Positions 15,791-23,128 of a stretch of DNA of 41,078 bases are shown one piece after another. The notes beneath the pieces are model-generated. The model did not search any database, had not been told where the DNA came from, and was given only the letters and a program-made list of their open reading frames with translations. The translations under genes and the position numbers were made by a program. The stretch comes from a virus, in IMG/VR virus record IMGVR_UViG_3300050821_007408, positions 1-41,078 of that record, one strand, 5' to 3'. Numbering within the stretch: the stretch's first letter is position 1; each line of letters opens with the position of its first letter.

Positions 15791-16497
15791 TGGGCGTCAC
15801 GCTCAGCGTTCAGGCCTCGATGACCTATGCGCAGACGCTGATCGATAACCAGCGCCTGAACGTGAACAACATGGAACCCGGCGTGACGATGGCGAACACG
15901 GTGCTGGGCACGATGATGGGACCGCCGTTCACCTGGCGGCAGAACCGGAGCAACCTGAGTTTTGCCATCAACACAGCCGGAAAAACAGACTACGTGCAAT
16001 CCGTGCCGACGATGGGATTTATCGAGACGCAATGGCTGACGGATTCCGATGGAAACATTCTCGAGCTGAATGGAGCGACCGCGCTGGCGAAGGTGAGTTT
16101 CCAGAGGACGCCCACGCTGATCGCGCCGCAGTACGACGACAACCAGGGCAACATTACCTTTCGCGTTAACGCTGTGCCCGATGGAGCCTACACCGCATTT
16201 CTCGATTACCAGAATGCCGCGCCGCTCATCACAAGCCCCGCCGATGCGTTCCTCCCATTAAGTGACTACTTTGGTTACTTATTCAACAAGGGCATGTTGA
16301 GCGAGGCCGCGCTGCTGGTGAATGATTCACGCTTCTCCATCTGGCGTTCGGAGTGGATTGCCCAGTGTCTTGCAACGCAGGACGGCCTCGATGCGCAGGC
16401 GAAGGACATGTTCTACAACCAATTTATGAATACGACGCGTACCGTGCAGCGGAGCCAGGACATGGCAAAGACTGGCGGACAGGGACGGACGCGATAG
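15790..16497 (+). CDS. Neck or tail completion protein
   Basis: The 235-residue product starts at ATG 15790, sharing a base with the preceding stop. It has a Met/Asn-rich start, a beta-rich centre (FTWRQNRSNLSFAINTAGK, PTLIAPQYDDNQGN) and a helical, basic end. By position between the adaptor and the large tail protein it is a neck/tail-tube component. Its stop directly precedes the next start. No domain is recognised. Confidence 0.55.
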   Translation: MGVTLSVQASMTYAQTLIDNQRLNVNNMEPGVTMANTVLGTMMGPPFTWRQNRSNLSFAINTAGKTDYVQSVPTMGFIETQWLTDSDGNILELNGATALAKVSFQRTPTLIAPQYDDNQGNITFRVNAVPDGAYTAFLDYQNAAPLITSPADAFLPLSDYFGYLFNKGMLSEAALLVNDSRFSIWRSEWIAQCLATQDGLDAQAKDMFYNQFMNTTRTVQRSQDMAKTGGQGRTR

Positions 16498-19400
16498 ATG
16501 CCGGGACCGATTGCAGCGGCCGGAGCGGTAGCCAACCCGACCAAGTACGCCGCGCTGAGCATGGGCGCGCGCCAGATGACCGGGCTATGGACGCAGCGCA
16601 GCCCCTATCGCGATGCCGCCGTTCCCTACCTGCAGGCGAAGTTCTACGGCGGCAGCCGCTTCGATTCTCTGCTGGACGGCCTGAACCGCGAGATCAGCGT
16701 GGACCTGACGGACAAGCGCAGCCCTGGCTCCATCGTCTTCAATGCCCTGACCTTTCCCGCGATCGAGAGCTGGTATCCGTGGAAGACGCTGCGCAACAAC
16801 GTGGAAGCGATTCGCGTGCTGGGCGACGGAAGCGACGGAACGCTCTACGACGCGACGCCGGGACAAAAGACCGCACTCTTCACCAAGAGCGCGGGAGCCG
16901 GTGTGAACCGGATGCTGGGACTGCCTAACGCGCAGTTCTACGTGGGCAACGGAGTCGATCAGAAGAAGTGGCTCTTTCCCGGTGGATGGCAGGCGAACAA
17001 AGTCGTGACGCCGGGAACGCTGATCAATCAGGGCGCGGAGCCAGGCACGCTCTTCATGGCGCTGGGCGGTATCACGGTGCCGATCGTGGCCACTGCGGTT
17101 TCGGGCGGCGGATCTTCGTGGCAGCATCTCGTATACATCAATCCGGCACAGGTTCCCATCAACTTCGCCAATCTCGTCGGCGTCGAGGTGACATTCTCCG
17201 GACTCACTACAGACGCGGTGCTGAACGGACAGACGCTGCCAGTAGACACTGTGCTGAGTTCCACGCTGGGCATCTTCCAGGTCACCTTCACCAGCGGGAC
17301 CGCTCAGGACTATACGCCCGACACTGGCTCTGCGACGACAGGGAACGGAACTACCGGCGGCAGCTCGCCGACGTTCGACTTCACACGTCTGCATGTGACA
17401 CAGGACAGCGGCCAGCAATGGAAGTGCTACGGTCCAGCGGTCGAAAATACAGGATTGACCGCGCCACTGGTACCGCCGACGCTCACCCCGGTGACGGGAC
17501 GATTCTGGCAGCCCAACACAGCCTTTCCGCAGTTCACCAGCCTGCTTGATTCCAACGGCAACATCGAAGTCGTTGCCTCGACTATGGGAACCGCACGGAG
17601 CGGAACACTCTATCCGGTGTGGGCCGTCTCGCCACCAGCCGCGCAACTGGTGGCGACCAACCTGACGGGAACGCCGGTTCCGAACGCAAACTCTTTCGGC
17701 ACGATCTACCAGAACACAAGCGCGAACGTCGAACTGCACCAGGGCTTCGGAAACGTCGTCGCTGGCGGTGCGATCGCGTGGTTCAAACTACTGGTCGGTC
17801 CTACAAGTCCTCCCACGATGAACACGTGGGGCACGACGTTCACGGCGACCGACAGAGCCGGCACCGGAAGCAACGGCCAACTAGGATTCAACTTCACCGT
17901 ACCGCCCGGATGGTTCTACGAGCTGCAGAGCGGTGGAGACGTAAGCAGCACACCTGGATATTGGGACAGCACCGCTCTCTCGCCTGTAGCAACCGGAATC
18001 GCGACGCCGGGAGGCGCGAATGCTGTCACCAAAGACGGAGGGTTGACCTGGTACAACCTCGGCCAGCCGGGTGTGTGGCAGGCCGACGCCGCCAACGCCG
18101 GCGTGACCGGTTCCTGCCTGATCGACTCAAACAACAACCTGCAGTGGCTCTTCAACGGTGTGGGCGGCACGAGCGGCGTAACCGAGCCGACGTGGGGAAC
18201 CTCGCTAGGCGCTTCGACCACTGACGGCGGCCTGACGTGGATCTGCATCTCGACCGGAGGATCGGGAGTGGCGCTGACCTACAAGACGCTGCAGTACTCC
18301 TACAGCCTGCACGGTGTGGATGGAAGCTTGAGCACCGCAGCTCCGCTGGCGTTCGTCTACGGAGGTGTGCTGGGAACGTCACCCGCAGTGCTCACTCCCA
18401 CGCTCATCGTTGCGGCGACCTCGGCCGGAATGTTCTCCGATCAGCAAATCGATCAGGTGTGGATCTGGCGCACGCCACAGGGCCAGGCGACACTCGTTCT
18501 CGAGGATCAGATACCGGCAGACGGTCTGACAAATTCCTTCAGTTATGGCGAGGCAGGGATCGCGGACACGTCGATCCTTGGCCTCGCTGCGCTCAATCCG
18601 CTGATCCCCGCGCCCATTAACGGCACGAATAACCCGCCGACGCCGACGAGTCTTCCGATGTGCTATGCGTTTCAGCGGCAATGGTGGGCTGACGGCAACC
18701 TGGTGCGCTTCTCCGGAGGACCGGACACGCTCGCCGCGAACGGCAACACGACGCAGCCTCCACTGAACTTCCTTCCATTCCTGGGAATGGTGTATGACAT
18801 TGTGCCGGTGACGGTGCAGGGGGGAGGGTTGATCGTCTTCACCAGCTCCGGGATTCAGATCATTCTGGGAACCGGCACGCCGAGCGATCCTTTTTATCAG
18901 ACGAGCTACTACAACAATGTGAACGTCGCCGGCTACAACTGTGTGTGCATCCAGGGCACGACGATGTTTGTGCTTGAGGTGAATCTAAAGCTCAGCTCGA
19001 TCGCGATCCAATATCCGTTCAACCCCAACACCGGATACACCGAGATCGGATTCCCGATCGGCGACCAGCTGCGCAAGGTGACGACGGGTGGAATCAACAC
19101 ATCGCTCTACAGCTCCGCGACGGCGTTTCTGAGCTGGAATAACCAGAGCACCGACGAGAATGCGTTATATGTGGCCGATGGCGCGGTGGGCTGGTTTCGC
19201 ATGTCCGAGGTATCGCCGCCTGAGAGCGGGTTGATGTGGCACCCGCGCCGCGCGATCGTCGGAGGCACCAGCGCCGTGCAGGCAGTGGAGACCTCACCGG
19301 GCCAGACCCAGCTGCTGATCGGACCGCCTGCAGGAACACCGGGCCCCATCCTCTGCCGCGATGACAGCGGCACGGTGTACAGCGACAACGGAACGGGGTA

Positions 19401-19785
19401 TCCGGGTTGGGATGTTAAAGGCGTCACCCAGCTTTGCACAACCGGCCAGTGGGCCGAGACGGTGCATATCAGCGCGAAGTCGGGGGCTGTGGGCAAGCGC
19501 CCGATCGTGAGTGTGCTGCTGGGCGAGATCAAACCCAGCCTCAAGCGGCCGTACCGCCCGCTGAAGCTCAACGACAAGAGCAACGATCCGGCGCGAACGC
19601 CGAAAAGCCAGAGCGTCTACAGCGACAGGTACGTGCTGAAACAGAGTGGAATTAATACTCTGAGCGATTCTCTCTTGACGAAGTTCGACTATGGGAGCCA
19701 GACGGTGGGAGATGAGCTGCTGGATTGGGGTATCTACGCGCGAGAGCATGACGAGCGCGAAGAACAGGTAGCAAGCACGAAGTAG
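16498..19785 (+). CDS. Large tail protein (nozzle/hub candidate) with repeated DGxxW modules
   Basis: This 1095-residue protein is the largest in the window. The N-terminal 100 residues contain LNREISVDLTDKRSPGSIVF; the C-terminal third (GGGLIVFTSSGIQIILGTG, VFVLEV-like strands, ALYVADGAVGWFRM) resembles the beta-propeller style of podovirus nozzle proteins. Between about residues 300 and 590 lie at least three DGxxW/SGxxW units: SGQQWKCYG (about 305), KDGGLTWYNLG (about 515) and TTDGGLTWICIS (about 578), each preceded by asparagine/glycine-rich loops such as LIDSNNNLQWLFNG. These look like inserted surface domains. It would sit at the tail tip and contact the cell. Confidence 0.6.
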   Translation: MPGPIAAAGAVANPTKYAALSMGARQMTGLWTQRSPYRDAAVPYLQAKFYGGSRFDSLLDGLNREISVDLTDKRSPGSIVFNALTFPAIESWYPWKTLRNNVEAIRVLGDGSDGTLYDATPGQKTALFTKSAGAGVNRMLGLPNAQFYVGNGVDQKKWLFPGGWQANKVVTPGTLINQGAEPGTLFMALGGITVPIVATAVSGGGSSWQHLVYINPAQVPINFANLVGVEVTFSGLTTDAVLNGQTLPVDTVLSSTLGIFQVTFTSGTAQDYTPDTGSATTGNGTTGGSSPTFDFTRLHVTQDSGQQWKCYGPAVENTGLTAPLVPPTLTPVTGRFWQPNTAFPQFTSLLDSNGNIEVVASTMGTARSGTLYPVWAVSPPAAQLVATNLTGTPVPNANSFGTIYQNTSANVELHQGFGNVVAGGAIAWFKLLVGPTSPPTMNTWGTTFTATDRAGTGSNGQLGFNFTVPPGWFYELQSGGDVSSTPGYWDSTALSPVATGIATPGGANAVTKDGGLTWYNLGQPGVWQADAANAGVTGSCLIDSNNNLQWLFNGVGGTSGVTEPTWGTSLGASTTDGGLTWICISTGGSGVALTYKTLQYSYSLHGVDGSLSTAAPLAFVYGGVLGTSPAVLTPTLIVAATSAGMFSDQQIDQVWIWRTPQGQATLVLEDQIPADGLTNSFSYGEAGIADTSILGLAALNPLIPAPINGTNNPPTPTSLPMCYAFQRQWWADGNLVRFSGGPDTLAANGNTTQPPLNFLPFLGMVYDIVPVTVQGGGLIVFTSSGIQIILGTGTPSDPFYQTSYYNNVNVAGYNCVCIQGTTMFVLEVNLKLSSIAIQYPFNPNTGYTEIGFPIGDQLRKVTTGGINTSLYSSATAFLSWNNQSTDENALYVADGAVGWFRMSEVSPPESGLMWHPRRAIVGGTSAVQAVETSPGQTQLLIGPPAGTPGPILCRDDSGTVYSDNGTGYPGWDVKGVTQLCTTGQWAETVHISAKSGAVGKRPIVSVLLGEIKPSLKRPYRPLKLNDKSNDPARTPKSQSVYSDRYVLKQSGINTLSDSLLTKFDYGSQTVGDELLDWGIYAREHDEREEQVASTK

Positions 19786-19803
19786 GGCCATGAGGTACGG
19801 GCT

Positions 19804-20283
19804 ATGACGAGTCTCCCGGTGTATGAGTTCGACGGCTATACGTTTCGCCCCGCGACTCCAGACGATCAGCCTTTGGCGCGGCTGTGGAACCGGATGGACC
19901 CGGATCACAAATGGGAGATGCAATATCCGGACTACTGGATCGAACAAAACAACCAGGTGAACAGCTATGTGCTGAAAGACGCGATCGGCATCCTTTTTTT
20001 CGTGAAGTCGATCCGGCACATGGGCAATGAGATCGAGATCTCGCTGCAGTTCGATCGAGAGTGCGGCATGGTCTCGAAGGGAAGAGTGATGCGGGGGTTG
20101 GAAGTGGGCTTCGCGTGGCTGAAGGTGGCGCTGCCCATGAACGGTTTCAAGGCACTCTATTTCGTGAGCAAGAATCAGGACCTGATACTGTTCACGGAAA
20201 AGAGGCTGGGCTTTGTGAAAGACGGGATGCGGGAGATCTACAGGCTGAAGGACACCGAGACCGAAACCAGACAGGCTTCATAG
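19804..20283 (+). CDS. GNAT-like acetyltransferase-fold protein
   Basis: The 159-residue product begins YEFDGYTFRPATPDDQPLARLW, the usual GNAT N-terminal strand-helix, then a central IEISLQFDRE strand, VSKGRVMRGLEVGFAWLK helix and ends LGFVKDGMREIYRL, the typical GNAT C-terminal strand. The acetyl-CoA R/Q-x-x-G-x-G/A loop is only poorly matched (KGRVMRGL), so catalysis is uncertain. T7 gp13, an internal virion protein, has a GNAT-like fold, and the neighbours here are ejection-type genes, so it may be structural. Confidence 0.6.
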   Translation: MTSLPVYEFDGYTFRPATPDDQPLARLWNRMDPDHKWEMQYPDYWIEQNNQVNSYVLKDAIGILFFVKSIRHMGNEIEISLQFDRECGMVSKGRVMRGLEVGFAWLKVALPMNGFKALYFVSKNQDLILFTEKRLGFVKDGMREIYRLKDTETETRQAS

Positions 20284-20293
20284 AGGAGGCACG

Positions 20294-20557
20294 ATGGCAG
20301 GAAAGTGGATTCAAAAAGCGACTGCGAAGATGAAGAAAAAAGGCACACTGGGTAAGTTTGGCAAAGCCACGCCGGCGAAGATCGCGGCGGGCAAGAGAGC
20401 GGGCGGCGTCAGAAAAAAGGAAGCCGTCTTTGCGCAGAACATGAAGGGCATCGCGAGGCACAAAGACCACGCGGGCAGCGGCGGCAGGCGCGCAGCCAAG
20501 GGCCACGATGCCATCGGCGACCATCCCGGCTATTCCATGATGTCGAAGAAGAGATAG
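20294..20557 (+). CDS. Small very basic protein
   Basis: The 87-residue product is roughly one third Lys/Arg with almost no acidic residues (KATAKMKKKGTLGKFGKATP). It has a Gly/His-rich end (HAGSGGRRAAKGHDAIGDHPG). GGAGG lies upstream of the ATG. It should bind DNA or other polyanions and may be packaged, as basic internal head proteins are. It starts the ejection-protein block. Confidence 0.65.
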   Translation: MAGKWIQKATAKMKKKGTLGKFGKATPAKIAAGKRAGGVRKKEAVFAQNMKGIARHKDHAGSGGRRAAKGHDAIGDHPGYSMMSKKR

Positions 20558-20566
20558 GAGACGCCG

Positions 20567-21184
20567 ATGTCGGGACCGACAGCGCAACAAACCGAGCTTG
20601 GCGACGCCCAGCTCGCGGCCTACCAGCAGGCATCCGATTTAACCAAGCAGCAGTACGCCAATCAGCAGGCCATCTACGGGCCGATGACGCAGCAGTTTCA
20701 ATCGATCTTCGCGAAAGGCCCCGGACAGAAGGGCTTCACCGGAGAAGAGGAATCAGACCTGAACGCGCAGGCCGTCGAAGGCACCGCCGAAAATTACGGC
20801 AACGCCGCGCGTGCTGTAGGCGAGACCACAGCGGCCAGAGGAGGCGGCACCAACCCGCTGCCTACCGGAGCGGACGAGGCGGTCCAGGGGAATATCGCCA
20901 CCAGCGCAGCTCAGGAGGAATCGAGACAGGAGAGCCAGATCGAAGCGGCCGACTACTCGCAGGGCCACAGTGACTGGGAGAATGCGGGAGCGGGACTGGA
21001 AACGATCGCGGCCGGCGACAACCCGCTGGGCTACGAATCGAACGCGACCAGCGCCGGAACGGCAGCCGGGAACACTGCCGGCGAGATCGCCAGCGAAGAC
21101 AATAGCTGGCTCAATGCGACGATCGGAGCTGTTGGAGGTGCCGCAGGCATGGCATCGGGCGCAAGCATCAACAAGTGGGGATAG
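20567..21184 (+). CDS. Internal virion (ejection) protein candidate
   Basis: The 205-residue product is rich in Gln, Ala and Gly, mostly helical (QLAAYQQASDLTKQQYANQQ), with a glycine-zipper-like hydrophobic end (GAVGGAAGMASGAS). Such small Ala/Gly-rich proteins before two large ones match the three-protein ejection set of short-tailed phages, which form a channel across the envelope. AGGAG upstream supports the start. Confidence 0.55.
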   Translation: MSGPTAQQTELGDAQLAAYQQASDLTKQQYANQQAIYGPMTQQFQSIFAKGPGQKGFTGEEESDLNAQAVEGTAENYGNAARAVGETTAARGGGTNPLPTGADEAVQGNIATSAAQEESRQESQIEAADYSQGHSDWENAGAGLETIAAGDNPLGYESNATSAGTAAGNTAGEIASEDNSWLNATIGAVGGAAGMASGASINKWG

Positions 21185-21193
21185 GGAGAGACT

Positions 21194-23128
21194 ATGGGCG
21201 GAACGACATCAGGAGCGCAGGCGGCGAGTCAAATGGAGGCGGCGGGAGCGCCCACAGCCGGTGGATGGGATGCGGCCGCAACGCCTCCACCAACGGCACC
21301 ACAGACCGCGCCAGCGGCCTCACAGACGCCCGGTGGCTCGCAGCCTTCCCAATCCCCTACCGCGACGCCATCGGCAACGCCTGGAGGCCCTGCACCGGGT
21401 TCCACAACTGCACCGCCAGCCCCGCAACCGGTGGTTGTGACCTCGCAGAAGCCTCCGGGGATTTTGGGAGTTGTGGATTCGATCGCCGATGCTCTGGTAG
21501 GTAAGACGAAGCCGGAGATGGGTACCGACGCCCAAGGCAACCAGTACGTGAAACAGCAGACGATGAGCCGTGGCCAGCAGTGGGTACGGATCGGCGCTGG
21601 CTTGGTGGGCGATGCAGCCAAGGGATTCGCGGCGGGAAAGGGACGCAACCCCGGAGCTGCAGCAGCGGCGGGTTTCGCGGGGGGAGAACAGCAGTCGAAA
21701 GATGCGGCCGCGCAGACGCCCGCGCTGCAGAAACAGATCCTCGCCAATGCCAACTATCAGAAGCTGCGCATGGACGCGGCAGAGCAGTCGTGGCACCTGA
21801 CCGCGATGCAGCATGAAGCGACCCAGCACGATGTGGCGTTCGCGCAGGGTCAGGAAGACAGGTTGATGAAGGTGGACGGCGCAACGCTGCTGGGAACCGC
21901 TGCGAACCCCAACGACATCGACAAGATCCTGAAGGTCGAGCCGAACGTGATGAAGGCCATGATTCAGGATCACCAGATCGAGATCCTGCCCCACTACAAC
22001 CCGGACGGCACCAGTGCCGGAATCCGCGTCTTCAAAATGCCGGACAACTACCGCAAGACGATCGAGCCGGCCGGGACTGTCTTCCACACCTTCGACAGCG
22101 CGACGGGCCAGTATGTCGAACACAAGAGCAGCGAACCTCTGACCGCTGGCGAAGTAGACGACTACGAGACCGCAGCCGGCAACGCCGCGCAGAAGTTCAA
22201 GCTGGACCAGGCGAGCATCGCAGAGAAGGCTGCGCAGACCGCAAAGGCGAAGGCAGACGCGGGAGCAACCACGGCGAAGCTGCCCGGTGAGATCTCAAAG
22301 GGCAGAGCAGAGACGGCGAGAGACTATGGCGAAGCCAACGCCGCGAACGCGAGAGCGGCGAAGGACCAAACCGATTCCGGTACCGGCCCCAAGGGAGAGG
22401 CGTTAGTCGATTCGATCGGAAGCGGCAGGATCGCTCTTGATCGGCTGGGATACCTTGCCGCGCGCAACCCGGATCTGCTGGCCGCAGTGCAGCTGAAATA
22501 TCCGGACTTCGACAGCTCGAAAGCGGCACAGTACCCGGCCGTTTACAAAGAGTTCACCAGCACGAAGAAAGGCACTGCTGGCGGCGCGTTGAATGCAGGC
22601 GCAACGGCTTTGAAACATTTGAAGGAGCTGGACGCGCTCAACACCGTAAAGAGCCACATCCCCGGAACGTCGGACTATGTGAAGTATCAGAACAAAGCCG
22701 ACACGCTTGCAACGGAGCTGGCATCGTTCTACGGTGACACCACCATCCCCGCGATCGCGTCGATCAAGAGCACGCTGACAACTCAGGTTCCAGGCGGAAG
22801 AGCTGGCGCGATCAGGACGCAGGCGCAATCGATGGGCGACAAGTTCAACAGCTTCGAGCAGCAGTGGCAGAACGCCGCGCCCAGCAAAGCCTACGAGGCA
22901 CCGATGCCCGGTATCGACAAGGAAGCTACCGAGGCGCGCGCGGCGCTCGATCCGCGATTTCACGCACGCATGGTGGCCGAGCAACAGGGACCGCCAGCTC
23001 TACCACCGAACGCGCCGCCGCCAGCTCAGGGCATGAGCCGTGTCTGGGCTCCCGGATCTCCGACGTGGAAAGACGTACCCACGAATCAGGTTCCTAAAAA
23101 CGTTCCCGGTCTGGTTGTGCGTCAGTGA
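21194..23128 (+). CDS. Internal virion (ejection) protein candidate
   Basis: The 644-residue product has a disordered Pro/Thr/Ala-rich first 80 residues, a short region with GLVGDAAKGFAAGKGRNPGAA, and a long alpha-helical body with many Ala, Lys and Glu (QASIAEKAAQTAKAKADAGA). No enzyme motif is visible. GGGAGAG upstream sets ATG 21194. Its stop overlaps the next start (GTGA). By position and composition it is the second ejection protein. Confidence 0.6.
   Translation: MGGTTSGAQAASQMEAAGAPTAGGWDAAATPPPTAPQTAPAASQTPGGSQPSQSPTATPSATPGGPAPGSTTAPPAPQPVVVTSQKPPGILGVVDSIADALVGKTKPEMGTDAQGNQYVKQQTMSRGQQWVRIGAGLVGDAAKGFAAGKGRNPGAAAAAGFAGGEQQSKDAAAQTPALQKQILANANYQKLRMDAAEQSWHLTAMQHEATQHDVAFAQGQEDRLMKVDGATLLGTAANPNDIDKILKVEPNVMKAMIQDHQIEILPHYNPDGTSAGIRVFKMPDNYRKTIEPAGTVFHTFDSATGQYVEHKSSEPLTAGEVDDYETAAGNAAQKFKLDQASIAEKAAQTAKAKADAGATTAKLPGEISKGRAETARDYGEANAANARAAKDQTDSGTGPKGEALVDSIGSGRIALDRLGYLAARNPDLLAAVQLKYPDFDSSKAAQYPAVYKEFTSTKKGTAGGALNAGATALKHLKELDALNTVKSHIPGTSDYVKYQNKADTLATELASFYGDTTIPAIASIKSTLTTQVPGGRAGAIRTQAQSMGDKFNSFEQQWQNAAPSKAYEAPMPGIDKEATEARAALDPRFHARMVAEQQGPPALPPNAPPPAQGMSRVWAPGSPTWKDVPTNQVPKNVPGLVVRQ

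Noticed and set aside
16585-17739. 384-aa minus-strand frame inside the large tail gene.
   Set aside because: Shadow frame; composition is dominated by Arg, Ala and His and it has no ribosome site or motif.
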